Assembly (NCBI GenBank): GCA_016861165.1
Contig: BOKV01000008.1
Coordinates: forward strand, 1 to 64,000
From: Alphaproteobacteria bacterium
GTDB lineage: Bacteria; Pseudomonadota; Alphaproteobacteria; Rhizobiales; Rhizobiaceae
Direction of reading: 5' to 3'
DNA length: 64,000 nucleotides
Under the pieces are notes generated by a model that saw nothing but the letters and a program-made list of their open reading frames with translations, was not told the origin of the DNA and did no database searches. The position numbers and the translations under genes were made by a program. Of this stretch, positions 17,684-26,321 are shown piece after piece (within the stretch, counting starts at the first letter, position 1; each line of letters starts with the position of its first letter).

Positions 17684-18844
17684 CTACATGGTCGAGGCAA
17701 GCGTCTTCCAGGAACCACCCTCGATCCTCGAGATGTAGATCGCATCGGCGCCGAGATGGTCGCCGGGGCCCATCTTCACCTGGTTGCCGGCGATCTTGTC
17801 GTAATAATCGAGCGATTCCATCGCCGCCTGGAAGCTGGCATGCGTCAGGTCGGGGCCGGCGGCCTCAAGCGCGCGCACCATCAGTTCGGCCGCCGAACGG
17901 CCGAGCAGCGCGCCGGTGCCCGGGAACTCCTCGCCGGTCGCCTGCGTGTAGGATTTGATCCAGGCCGCGACTTCCGGATCGCCGGCGCGGGCCTCGAGGT
18001 CCTGCCAGCCGGCCGCCGCATAGAAGCCCTCCGTGATGCCGCCCGGCACCTTGGCGATCGCCGTATGGAACGAGGCCGACGAGCCGAGGAACTTCATCTT
18101 GTCGTAGCCGAGCTTCTTGGCGGTGCCGAGCACGGTGATGGTCTGCTTGATGCCGAGCGCCATGGTCACCAGGTCGCAACCGGCCTCATTGAGCTTCTGC
18201 AACGGGCCGGTGAAGTCGGCCTCGTCCGGCTTGTGGGTGGTCTCGGTGGCGTAGTTGAGGCCCAGCTCCTTCGACTCATCGGCCGAGGCGGCCTGGATCT
18301 CCTCGCCGAAATCGGTCGGCAGATACATGCTGCACACCGTCGTCGAGCCCTCGTTCTCCTTCATCCAGCGGACCGCCGTGCGGATGGCATCGTAATAGGA
18401 CGAGGTGCCGGCATAGTGCAGGTCGAGCGGCGGATCGAGCATCTGGCGCGCCGCCGACAGCGGCGACACGTTGGGGATGCCGGCCGGGTCCTGGATCTTG
18501 AAGGCGGCGAGGTTGTGCGGGGTGCCGAGCGACAGCAGCATGGCGAAGACCTTGTCGGAATTGACCAGCTTGTTGACGAGCTGGACCGCCTTCGACGGGT
18601 TGTAGCCGTGGTCCTCGACGATGTAGGTAATCTTGCGGCCATGGACGCCGCCCTTGGCGTTGATCTCGTCGAAATAGAGCTGGGCCGCCTTCACCGCCGG
18701 CACCGAAAAGCCGGCGAAGATGCCGGACAGGTCATGGTGGGCGCCGATCTTGATCTCGGTGTCCGACACGCCTTGCGTCTGCGCCGCCGCCGGCGCGGCC
18801 ATGAGGGCCGCCGACACCGCGGCCGTGATCCAAAGAGCCTTCAT
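17684..18844 (-). CDS. Branched-chain-type ABC importer, substrate-binding protein
   Basis: The 386-residue periplasmic protein has a Sec signal peptide (about residues 1-21, ending AAPAAAQ) and the Leu/Ile/Val-binding fold: EIKIGAHHDLSG near the mature N-terminus, then VVED-type strands and the DFGEEI hinge region. It should capture the substrate for the livHMGF-type importer upstream. Such proteins near acyl-CoA synthetases often bind aromatic or aliphatic carboxylates rather than amino acids; the ligand here is unknown. The ATG at 18844 follows a GGAGGAG-type Shine-Dalgarno sequence. Confidence 0.9.
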   Translation of the reverse strand: MKALWITAAVSAALMAAPAAAQTQGVSDTEIKIGAHHDLSGIFAGFSVPAVKAAQLYFDEINAKGGVHGRKITYIVEDHGYNPSKAVQLVNKLVNSDKVFAMLLSLGTPHNLAAFKIQDPAGIPNVSPLSAARQMLDPPLDLHYAGTSSYYDAIRTAVRWMKENEGSTTVCSMYLPTDFGEEIQAASADESKELGLNYATETTHKPDEADFTGPLQKLNEAGCDLVTMALGIKQTITVLGTAKKLGYDKMKFLGSSASFHTAIAKVPGGITEGFYAAAGWQDLEARAGDPEVAAWIKSYTQATGEEFPGTGALLGRSAAELMVRALEAAGPDLTHASFQAAMESLDYYDKIAGNQVKMGPGDHLGADAIYISRIEGGSWKTLASTM

Positions 18845-18903
18845 CGTTCTCCTCCTTCTGGTGCCGGACCTTCCGGCGGTTGCAACATCGGCCGCGGCCC
18901 CCC

Positions 18904-20775
18904 TCAGGCGGCTTCCGAATACATCGAATCGATCAGCGCCTTGTGCTTCTGCTCGACGAAGCTGCGCTTGAGCTTCATGGTCGGCGTCAGTTCCTCGTCC
19001 TCGGCGGTCAGCAGGATGTTGATCAGGCGGAACGCCTTGATCTGCTCGACGCGGGCGAACTGCTTGTTGACCTTCTCCACCTCCTCGCCGATTAGCTGCA
19101 CCACTTCCGGCGCCGCGCACAGCGAGGCGAAATCGTTGAACGGGACCCGGTGTTCCTGCGCGAAGTTCTCGACATTCTCCTGGTCGATCATGATCAGGCA
19201 GCTAAGGTATTTTCTCTTGTCGCCGATCACAACCGCGTCGGCGATGTAGGGCGAGAATTTGAGCGCGCTTTCGATCTCGGCCGGCGTGATGTTCTTGCCG
19301 CCGGCGGTGATGATGATGTCGCGGATGCGGCCGGTGATGGTGAAATAGCCCTCATTGTCCATGCGGCCGACATCGCCGGTCCTGAGCCAGCCGTCGGGCA
19401 GCACGGTTTCGGCGGTCTTTTCCGGGTTCTTCCAGTAGCCCTTGAACACGTGCGGCCCGCGCAGCTGAATTTCGCCGTCCGGCCCGATCCGCGTCTCGGC
19501 GCCCGGCAGCGTGCGGCCAATCGTGCCGACCTTGTTGTGGCCGGGATGGTTGACGGTGGCCACGCCCGAGGATTCGGTCTGGCCGAAGCCCTCGAACAGC
19601 GGCACGCCGATCGCCCAGAACCAGCGCAGCAGTTCCGGCGAGATCGGCGCCGCCCCCGTCGTCGCGCGCCGCGCCCGATCCATGCCGATCATGCGGCGCA
19701 GATTGGCGAGGACGAGCGCGTCCCAGACGCGGTAGGCGAGTTCGATGCTGGCCGGTGCCCTGGCGCCGGTGATCGCGTATTGGGCGCGACGCGCCCCGGC
19801 GGCGACGGCCCGGTCGAGCGCCCAGCGCCCGATCGGCGTCGCCTCCTTGCGCATGATCTGCAGGCGCGAGAACACCTTCTCCCACAGCCGCGGCACCGCG
19901 ACGAAGATGTGCGGCGATACCTCGCGCAGGTTGTCGAACACCGTTTCCGGGCTCTCGGCGAAATTGACGGTGGAGCCGGCGGCAAGCTGGGTCTCGACCG
20001 AGAACAGCCGCTCCAGCACATGGCACAGCGGCAGGAAGCAGAGCTGTTCGTCGGTCTCTAGCGCCGGCAGCACCTGGTCGAGCGCGTTGATCTGGTAGAT
20101 GATATTGGCGTGGGTGATCATCGCGCCCTTGGGCTTGCCGGTGGTGCCGGAGGTGTAGATCAGCATGCGCACGTCGTCGGGCCGCGACTTGTCGATCTCG
20201 GCGTCGAATCGGCCCGGATGGGCCTCCGTCTGCGCCTTGCCCAGCGCGTAGAGTTCGTCGAGGAACATCACCTTGTCGTCGCGGAAGTCGCGCAGCCCCT
20301 CGCGTTCGAGGACGATCACCTTGACGAGGTCGGGCATGTCGGCGCGCGCCTCGAGGAATTTGTCGAGCTGCTCGTCATCCTCGACGACCAGGAATTTGCT
20401 GCCCGAATCGTTGACGAGATAGGCGAGCTGGGCGGCCGCGTCGGTGGTGTAGACGCCGTTCGGTATGCCGCCGGCGCAGGTCGTCGCCATGTCGAAATAT
20501 AGCCACTCCTTGTTGTCTTCCGACAGGATCGAGACCACATCGTCCCGCTTGAGGCCGAGCTCGATGAGGGCGTTGGCGATCCACTCGGCATGGCGCCAGT
20601 AGTCGTCCCACGAATAGGACTTCCAGATACCGAGGTCCTTCTCGCGATGGGCGGTGCGAGATCCGTAGCGCCGGCACTGATGGCGGAACAGCCTGGCCAT
20701 CGTGTCGCAGCCGAGCCAGCGCGAATAGTCGGTCCGCTCGCCGCCATCTGCTTCGGGCAAGGGCCGCATGTCCAT
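18904..20775 (-). CDS. Long-chain acyl-CoA synthetase (AMP-binding)
   Basis: This 623-residue ANL-superfamily enzyme should activate a carboxylic acid to its CoA thioester with ATP. The P-loop-like motif IYTSGTTGKPKG is at 206-217. Later come GFGQTESSG, the TGDVG motif and a C-terminal lysine segment (PTMKLKRS). The long form, about 620 residues, is typical of FadD15/ACSL-like synthetases placed inside liv-type transporter operons, where the enzyme may trap the imported acid as CoA ester. The ATG at 20775 follows GGGAGGAGG. Open frame further upstream is not conserved. Confidence 0.92.
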   Translation of the reverse strand: MDMRPLPEADGGERTDYSRWLGCDTMARLFRHQCRRYGSRTAHREKDLGIWKSYSWDDYWRHAEWIANALIELGLKRDDVVSILSEDNKEWLYFDMATTCAGGIPNGVYTTDAAAQLAYLVNDSGSKFLVVEDDEQLDKFLEARADMPDLVKVIVLEREGLRDFRDDKVMFLDELYALGKAQTEAHPGRFDAEIDKSRPDDVRMLIYTSGTTGKPKGAMITHANIIYQINALDQVLPALETDEQLCFLPLCHVLERLFSVETQLAAGSTVNFAESPETVFDNLREVSPHIFVAVPRLWEKVFSRLQIMRKEATPIGRWALDRAVAAGARRAQYAITGARAPASIELAYRVWDALVLANLRRMIGMDRARRATTGAAPISPELLRWFWAIGVPLFEGFGQTESSGVATVNHPGHNKVGTIGRTLPGAETRIGPDGEIQLRGPHVFKGYWKNPEKTAETVLPDGWLRTGDVGRMDNEGYFTITGRIRDIIITAGGKNITPAEIESALKFSPYIADAVVIGDKRKYLSCLIMIDQENVENFAQEHRVPFNDFASLCAAPEVVQLIGEEVEKVNKQFARVEQIKAFRLINILLTAEDEELTPTMKLKRSFVEQKHKALIDSMYSEAA

Positions 20776-20815
20776 CCGTTTCCTCCTCCCGCCCGGCGCC
20801 GCCTGGCGCGCCGGA

Positions 20816-21628
20816 TCATCGCCAGGTCTTGCGCCGCTTCCAGCGCTTCTGGCCGCGCTGGGTCTCGCCGGTGACACCGAGATAGAACTCCTTGATGTCC
20901 TCCGAATCGAGCAGTTGCGCCGTGGTGCCGCTCATCACGATGCGGCCGACCTCCATCACATAGCCGTGGTGGGCGGTGTTCAGCGCCACCTTGGCGTTCT
21001 GCTCGACGAGCATCATGGTGACGTCCTGCTCGCTGTTGAGCCGCCTGATGATATCGAAAATTTCCTGCACGAGAATAGGCGACAAGCCGAGCGAGGGCTC
21101 GTCGAGCAGCAGGATCTTCGGTCGCGTCATCAGTCCGCGCCCGATCGCCAGCATCTGCTGCTGGCCGCCGGAGAGATATCCCGCCTGCTGGCGGAAGCGC
21201 TCCCTCAGGATCGGGAAATAGGCATAGACCATTTCGAGGTCGGCGCCGACGCCGTCGTCGGAGCGCGTGAAGGCGCCCATGCGCAGATTTTCCTCGACGC
21301 TGAGGAACGGGAACACCTCGCGCCCCTCCGGCACATGGGCGACGCCGCGGCGCACGATCTCGTCGGGTTCGATGCCCTGGATTTCCTCGCCATTGAGCAG
21401 GATCTGTCCCTTCTCCGGGTCCATGACGCCGGAGATGGTCTTGAGCAGCGTTGTCTTGCCGGCGCCGTTGGCGCCGAGAATGGTGACGATCCGGCCGCGA
21501 TGGACTTCCAGCGAGACGCCGCGGATCGCCATCACCGCCCCGTAGAAGGTCTCGACATTGCGCACCTGCAGGACGGGCGCGCCCGCCGCGCCCTCGCCCT
21601 GCTGGAAGGGACCGGCGACGACGTTCAC
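20816..21628 (-). CDS. livF: ABC transporter ATP-binding protein, LivF type
   Basis: The 270-residue ATPase has Walker A GANGAGKTT (about 53-61), signature LSGGQQQM and Walker B ILLLDEPSLG. It is the short LivF-type partner of the two-ATPase branched-chain importer. A GTG start at 21628 overlaps the livG stop by four bases (GTGA). About 20 extra residues lie before the usual LivF N-terminus, and the C-terminal tail is basic (QKRWKRRKTWR). Confidence 0.93.
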   Translation of the reverse strand: MNVVAGPFQQGEGAAGAPVLQVRNVETFYGAVMAIRGVSLEVHRGRIVTILGANGAGKTTLLKTISGVMDPEKGQILLNGEEIQGIEPDEIVRRGVAHVPEGREVFPFLSVEENLRMGAFTRSDDGVGADLEMVYAYFPILRERFRQQAGYLSGGQQQMLAIGRGLMTRPKILLLDEPSLGLSPILVQEIFDIIRRLNSEQDVTMMLVEQNAKVALNTAHHGYVMEVGRIVMSGTTAQLLDSEDIKEFYLGVTGETQRGQKRWKRRKTWR

Positions 21629-22398
21629 GCCGCTTCCTCCTCGATGCCGAGATAGGCCTCGATGACGTTCCTGTCGGCCTGGACCTCGGCCGGCGTGCCG
21701 AGCGCGATCGGCTTGCCGTCGGCGAGCGCCAGCACCCGGGTCGACACCTGGTTGACCAGGCTCATGTCGTGCTCGACCATCAGCACGGTCAGCCCCATGT
21801 CCTTCTGCATGTCCTCGATCCAGTAGGCGACGTCCTGGGTCTCCTCGACCGACAGGCCGGAGGCCGGCTCGTCGAGCAGCAGCAGGCGCGGTCCGCAGGC
21901 GAGTGCCCGGCCGATCTCGACGATCTTGCGCACGCCATAGGGCAGGCCGGCGATCATCTTGTCGCGATAGGCCTGCAGGTCGAGGAAGTCGATGATCGCC
22001 TCGACCTCGTGGCGGTGGGCCCGCTCCTCGGCCCGCACCGACGGCAGGAACAGCAGGTTCTGCAGGAAGTTCGTCCCCCGCCGCGAATGGCGCCCGACCA
22101 GCAGATTCTGCAGCACGGTCGAGTGCTCGAACAGCTCGATGTTCTGGAACGTCCGGGCGATGCCGTGGCCGATCACCTCATCGGGGCGGATGTCGGTGAT
22201 GTCCTTGCCGTCCATGAAGATGCGCCCGGCCGACACGTCGTAGAAGCGCGAGATCAGGTTGAAGATGGTCGACTTGCCGGCCCCGTTCGGGCCGACGATG
22301 GTGAACACCTCGCCCTCCTCGACCTCGAAGGAGACGCCGTCGACGGCGCGCACGCCGCCAAAGAATTTCGACAGGCCGTCGACGGCGAACAGGCTCAT
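21625..22398 (-). CDS. livG: ABC transporter ATP-binding protein, LivG type
   Basis: The 257-residue ATPase has Walker A GPNGAGKST (about 35-43), ARTFQNIELF, the LPYGVRK signature variant usual in LivG, and Walker B LLLLDEPASGLS. It pairs with LivF to drive the importer. The ATG at 22398 overlaps the livM stop by four bases, and the 3' end overlaps livF. Its N-terminus (MSLFAVDGLSKFFGG) is normal for the family, so upstream open frame is excluded. Confidence 0.93.
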   Translation of the reverse strand: MSLFAVDGLSKFFGGVRAVDGVSFEVEEGEVFTIVGPNGAGKSTIFNLISRFYDVSAGRIFMDGKDITDIRPDEVIGHGIARTFQNIELFEHSTVLQNLLVGRHSRRGTNFLQNLLFLPSVRAEERAHRHEVEAIIDFLDLQAYRDKMIAGLPYGVRKIVEIGRALACGPRLLLLDEPASGLSVEETQDVAYWIEDMQKDMGLTVLMVEHDMSLVNQVSTRVLALADGKPIALGTPAEVQADRNVIEAYLGIEEEAA

Positions 22399-23474
22399 TT
22401 GAGGCGCTCCGTCTTCAGGTAGCTCTTGTGGCGGCGGAACAGGTCGCGCCGCGCCAGCGGGAACAGTTGAAACCAGATGCGCGTCTTCAGCCACTGGCCG
22501 TAGAGCCCGCGCGGCTCGAGTATGATCATCGCCACCAGGATGGCGGCGAAGATGCCCGTGTCGAGGCCGGGGATCGCCGTCATGGTGATCTGCTGGCGGA
22601 TGCCGGTGATGATCTGCGGCAGGAAGCCCACCACCATGGCGCCGAAGAAGGCGCCGTGGATCGAGCCCATGCCGCCGACGACAATCATCAGCAGCATCTG
22701 GATCGAGATCGTGATGAGGAAAGCCTCGTAGTTGAAGGCGCCGAGGAAATGGGCCATCAGCGCGCCGGAGAGCCCGGTCACGAAGCACGACAGGAAGAAG
22801 GCGAGCGTCTTGAAACGGGCGATGTTGATGCCCATCGCCTTGGCCGAGACCTCCGAATCGCGGATGGCCACGAAGGCGCGCCCGGTCGACGAGCGCAGCA
22901 GATTGGCGTAGCCGAGCGCGACCAGCACGGTGATCGCCAGGCACAGCCAGTAGAACCCGCTCGGGCTGCCGTAGCGGTCGATCTCGAAGCCCGCCAGCCG
23001 GATGGCGCCGACGAAGGTGCCGCTGACGCCGCCGGTATAGGGTTCGAGCAGCACGATCACGTCCTCGGCGACGATGCCCATGGCGAGCGTGGCGATGGCC
23101 AGATAGATGCCCGACATCCGGAGCGCGGGGATGGCGATGATCGCCCCGACCGCGCCGGCGAACAGCCCGGCCGCCGGCAACGAGATGAGGAAGGAGACAC
23201 CCCGGTTGTTGAGCCAGGCCTCCATGTAGGCGCCGCAGGCGAGAAAGGCGGCATGGCCGAGGCTCGGCTGGCCGGTGTGGCCGGCAAGCAGCATCAGGCC
23301 CATGCCGGCGATGGCGAGGATAAGGACATTGGTGACCTCGCCGAGGAAATAGCCGCTGACCGCGAAGGGCAGCAGCGCGGCGCCCGCGACCAGCGCCAGG
23401 TACCACAGCGCCTGGCGGCGGTCCTCGAACAGGTTGATGTCGTCGTCGTAGCTGGTCTTCTGGTGGATGCGCAT
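22395..23474 (-). CDS. livM: ABC transporter permease, LivM type
   Basis: The 359-residue membrane protein has about nine or ten hydrophobic segments and the LivM/BPD_transp_2 landmarks, such as GHTGQPSLGHAAF near 100 and the EAA-like loop AIRDSEVSAKAMGIN. It forms the translocation pore with LivH. The ATG at 23474 follows the livH stop by seven bases. The C-terminus is basic and cytoplasmic. Confidence 0.92.
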   Translation of the reverse strand: MRIHQKTSYDDDINLFEDRRQALWYLALVAGAALLPFAVSGYFLGEVTNVLILAIAGMGLMLLAGHTGQPSLGHAAFLACGAYMEAWLNNRGVSFLISLPAAGLFAGAVGAIIAIPALRMSGIYLAIATLAMGIVAEDVIVLLEPYTGGVSGTFVGAIRLAGFEIDRYGSPSGFYWLCLAITVLVALGYANLLRSSTGRAFVAIRDSEVSAKAMGINIARFKTLAFFLSCFVTGLSGALMAHFLGAFNYEAFLITISIQMLLMIVVGGMGSIHGAFFGAMVVGFLPQIITGIRQQITMTAIPGLDTGIFAAILVAMIILEPRGLYGQWLKTRIWFQLFPLARRDLFRRHKSYLKTERLK

Positions 23475-23481
23475 GGGGTCT

Positions 23482-24357
23482 TCAGACCTTCTTGCTCTGC
23501 ACCTGCGCGAACAGGCCGTTCGGCCGCAGCACCAGCACCACCAGCATGATGGCGTAGGGCATGATCTGGCTGTAGCCGGCGGCGATGTAGCGCCCGGCGA
23601 ACGGCTCGACGATGCCGACGATGAGCCCGCCGGCGAGCGCCCCCGGCAGGCTGCCGAAGCCGCCAATGACGGCGGCGGCGAACGCCTTGATGCCGAGCAG
23701 GCCGAGATTGGGATCGATCGAGCCGCGCGAGGCGAACAGCACGCCGGCGATCGTGGCGATGCCGCCCGACAGCGCCCAGATCAGGCCGTGGATGCGCTTC
23801 ACCGGCACGCCCATGTAATAGGCGGCAAGCTGGTTCTGCGAGGCGGCCTGCATGGCGACGCCGAGCCGCGTGCGCGCGAAGAACAGGTAGAGCGTGCCCG
23901 TCAGCACGACGGTGGCGCCGATCACGAAGATCTCGTCGACGCCGATCACCAGCCGGCCGAGCGCGACGTTGCGGCCGGCGAACGGCGTCTCCAGCGTCAG
24001 CGGCTCGTGGCCCCAGATGAAGCCCGCGGCGAAGCGCAGCACGAAGCCGATGGCGATGGTCAGGATGACGACGGCAAATTGCGGCTGGCCGAACAGCCGG
24101 CGGATGACCAGCGCCTCCATGAGGTAGCCGACGACCGCCATGACCAGGACGGCGAGCAGCACGCCGAGCCAGAACGGCAGGCCCCAATAGGCGGTGTTGA
24201 CGAATTGCAGGGTGATGAAGGCGCCCAGCATCATCAGATCGCCCTGGGCGAAATTGACCGATTCGGTCGCCTTGTAGATCAGCACGAAGCCGAGCGCGAC
24301 GAGGCCGTAGACGCAGCCAACCGAAATCCCGCCGAGCAGAAGCTGGGCTACCTCCAC
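23482..24357 (-). CDS. livH: ABC transporter permease, LivH type
   Basis: The 291-residue membrane protein has the LivH N-terminus (LLLGGISVGCVYGLVALGF), ESVNFAQGDLMMLGAF and the loop TRLGVAMQAASQNQLAAYYMG. I place the start at the GTG at 24357, which has GGGAGG eight bases upstream and gives the usual length. An in-frame ATG at 24444 would add 29 residues with no membrane or family character. It is first in the importer operon, so the promoter should lie between 24358 and 24475. Confidence 0.9.
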   Translation of the reverse strand: MEVAQLLLGGISVGCVYGLVALGFVLIYKATESVNFAQGDLMMLGAFITLQFVNTAYWGLPFWLGVLLAVLVMAVVGYLMEALVIRRLFGQPQFAVVILTIAIGFVLRFAAGFIWGHEPLTLETPFAGRNVALGRLVIGVDEIFVIGATVVLTGTLYLFFARTRLGVAMQAASQNQLAAYYMGVPVKRIHGLIWALSGGIATIAGVLFASRGSIDPNLGLLGIKAFAAAVIGGFGSLPGALAGGLIVGIVEPFAGRYIAAGYSQIMPYAIMLVVLVLRPNGLFAQVQSKKV

Positions 24358-24371
24358 GCGATGTTCCTCCC

Positions 24372-24407
24372 GACAGAGTTTATCGTTATCGCCAATAATG
24401 TTCTGTC
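24372..24407. promoter_or_regulatory. Candidate operator/promoter region of the liv operon
   Basis: The inverted repeat GACAGA (24372-24377) and TCTGTC (24402-24407) encloses an AT-rich stretch. On the minus strand this stretch reads CGATAACGATAA, a six-base direct repeat. It lies 15-50 bases upstream of the livH GTG and is the only AT-rich patch between the P450 and livH genes, so a regulated promoter here is plausible. Confidence 0.35.
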
Positions 24408-24475
24408 TTGAACCGAGCAAAGCAGGAAGACGGCGCCCTGGCAAGGCCCTTCAGCGGTCGGTCGTTGCGGGAGCG

Positions 24476-25729
24476 TTACGGCTGATCGGAACGCCGATCC
24501 CGGCGCACCGGCAGCCGGGCAAGCCCGTGGAAATGGTAGCGGTCGGCATAGCGCGGGGCTTCGGCCAGGCCGAGGCCCGCCAGCCGGGCAAACAGCACCT
24601 TTAGCGCCACCGCCATTTCGAGGCGGGCGAGCGGCGCGCCGACGCAGAAATGGATGCCGGCACCGAAGGCGACGTGGCCCGGGCCGCCACGCACGAAGTC
24701 GAGCCGGCCGGGATCGGCATAACGGGCCGGGTCGCGGTTGGCCGCGCCGAGCAGCAGCCCGACCGTCTGCCCGCGCTTCAGGTCGACGCCGTAACCGTCG
24801 ACATCTTCCAGAACGAAACGGGTGAACAGGTGCAGCGGTGCGTCGTAGCGCAGCAGTTCGTCGGCCGCCGCCAGGGCGGCTTCCGGCGTCGCCATCGCCG
24901 CCCCGACATCGCTGCCCGTCTCGATCAGCGCCTTCACCGCGTTGCCGATGCCGTGGACGGTGGCCTCATGCCCGGCATTGAGCAGCAGGATCGCCGTCGT
25001 CACCAGTTCATCGGTCGTCAGCCGCTCGCCCTGCTCCTCGGCCTCGATCAGCCGGGTGATGAGGTCGTCGCGCGGGTCGCCGCGGCGCCGGTCGGCATAG
25101 CCGCGCATGAAGGCCGAGAACTCGAGCGTCGCCCTGACAGCGGCCTCCTCGGTGGCGCGGGTGCGGTTGAACTGGTACATCGCCACCATTCTGTGCGACC
25201 AGTCGAGCAGCTGGTCCGACATGTCGACGGGCACGCCGAGCAGTTCGGCGATGACGATGACGGGAATCTTCTCGGCAAAGGCCGGCAGCAGGTCTATTTC
25301 GCCCCCCTCGGCCAGCACGCTCTCGAAGCCGTCGATCAGCTCGTGGGCGAGCGCCTCGACGCGCGGTCTGAGCCGCTCGATCTGACGCGAAACGAAGGCG
25401 CGGTTGACCAGCGCGCGCAGCCGCGTGTGCACCGGCGGCTCGCGTTCGAGCAGCGAGTTCGCCTCGAAATCGTAGAACGGCTTCAGATGCGCGGGGATCG
25501 GCTTGAGGCCGGCCTCTTCCCGGCTCATGACGTGCGTGGCCTCGCGTCCGAGCCGGCGGTCGCGCAGGAGCGCGTTGACCGCTTCGTAGTGGGCGAAGCA
25601 GACGAGCCCGTATTCGTCCCAGACGAAGGCCGGCCCCAGCGCCCGCATCTCGTCATAGGCCGGGTAGGGATTGTCGAAGAAGGCCGGGTCGTCGGGGCGC
25701 ACGGAGAGGCGGGGAAGGTCATGGCGCAT
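24476..25729 (-). CDS. Cytochrome P450
   Basis: A soluble 417-residue bacterial P450 with the heme-ligand loop FGAGIHFCVGAPLAR (Cys362), the K-helix ExxR (Glu291-Arg294) and the I-helix motif AGHEAT at 252-257. In that motif the usual oxygen-activating Thr is Ala256, with a Thr next to it. It begins 19 bases after the soxG stop and so is probably co-transcribed with sarcosine oxidase; livH starts 118 bases downstream of it. No ferredoxin or ferredoxin reductase gene lies beside it. The substrate is unknown; an N- or O-demethylation would fit the one-carbon theme of the operon. Confidence 0.93.
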   Translation of the reverse strand: MRHDLPRLSVRPDDPAFFDNPYPAYDEMRALGPAFVWDEYGLVCFAHYEAVNALLRDRRLGREATHVMSREEAGLKPIPAHLKPFYDFEANSLLEREPPVHTRLRALVNRAFVSRQIERLRPRVEALAHELIDGFESVLAEGGEIDLLPAFAEKIPVIVIAELLGVPVDMSDQLLDWSHRMVAMYQFNRTRATEEAAVRATLEFSAFMRGYADRRRGDPRDDLITRLIEAEEQGERLTTDELVTTAILLLNAGHEATVHGIGNAVKALIETGSDVGAAMATPEAALAAADELLRYDAPLHLFTRFVLEDVDGYGVDLKRGQTVGLLLGAANRDPARYADPGRLDFVRGGPGHVAFGAGIHFCVGAPLARLEMAVALKVLFARLAGLGLAEAPRYADRYHFHGLARLPVRRDRRSDQP

Positions 25730-25748
25730 CGTATCGCGGCCGCCCTCG

Positions 25749-26321
25749 TCAGTCGCGTCCGCAGGCGCTGTCGGCGGCGTGGCGGAAATGGTCGACGAAG
25801 CTGCGCGCCGAGGAGCGCTGGAACAGGATGGTGCAGGCCGCCGCTTCGGCGTCGTCGCTGGCGATCAGAGCGTGCATGCCCTCGATCGGCGTGCGCGCCA
25901 CGGTGCCGGTGGGGAAGGTGGCCGGGTCGAGATCGACGAGGCACAGCCGCTCCATCACCGCGCGCGTCCGTTCGCCGGAGACGTGCATGGCGACCCAGCC
26001 GTCGGACTGGTCGGTCACGGCCGCGAGCCTGGCGATCGCCGCCGGGATGTGCGCCCCATCGCCGATGACGAACCACTGGCGGTCGCCGGCCCACAGGACG
26101 CGCATTCCCTTGTCGGTCTCGACGAAACGGCGTTCGGGCGGCAGCGCGGTCCCCAGATGCCTGGTGCAGGCCTTGTCCAGCCCGTCGCGGTCCTTGCGGG
26201 CGACCGACAGCCACCAGACCGACAGCCCGGTGATCTCGCGCATGGAGAAGCCCGGCCATTCCTCGGCCAGAGGCTGCTCACGGCCGAGCCCGGTGCGGAC
26301 GGCAAGCTTGACCTCAGCCAC
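25749..26321 (-). CDS. soxG: Sarcosine oxidase subunit gamma
   Basis: The 190-residue gamma subunit of heterotetrameric sarcosine oxidase, related in fold to GcvT-type domains. Its fourth position in soxBDAG and motifs such as WLSVARKD and the C-terminal FQRSSARSFVDHFRHAA (in part) support the call. The start is a GTG at 26321, overlapping the soxA 3' end by eight bases, with GGGGAGAGG just upstream. No catalytic residues are expected in this structural subunit. Confidence 0.9.
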   Translation of the reverse strand: MAEVKLAVRTGLGREQPLAEEWPGFSMREITGLSVWWLSVARKDRDGLDKACTRHLGTALPPERRFVETDKGMRVLWAGDRQWFVIGDGAHIPAAIARLAAVTDQSDGWVAMHVSGERTRAVMERLCLVDLDPATFPTGTVARTPIEGMHALIASDDAEAAACTILFQRSSARSFVDHFRHAADSACGRD

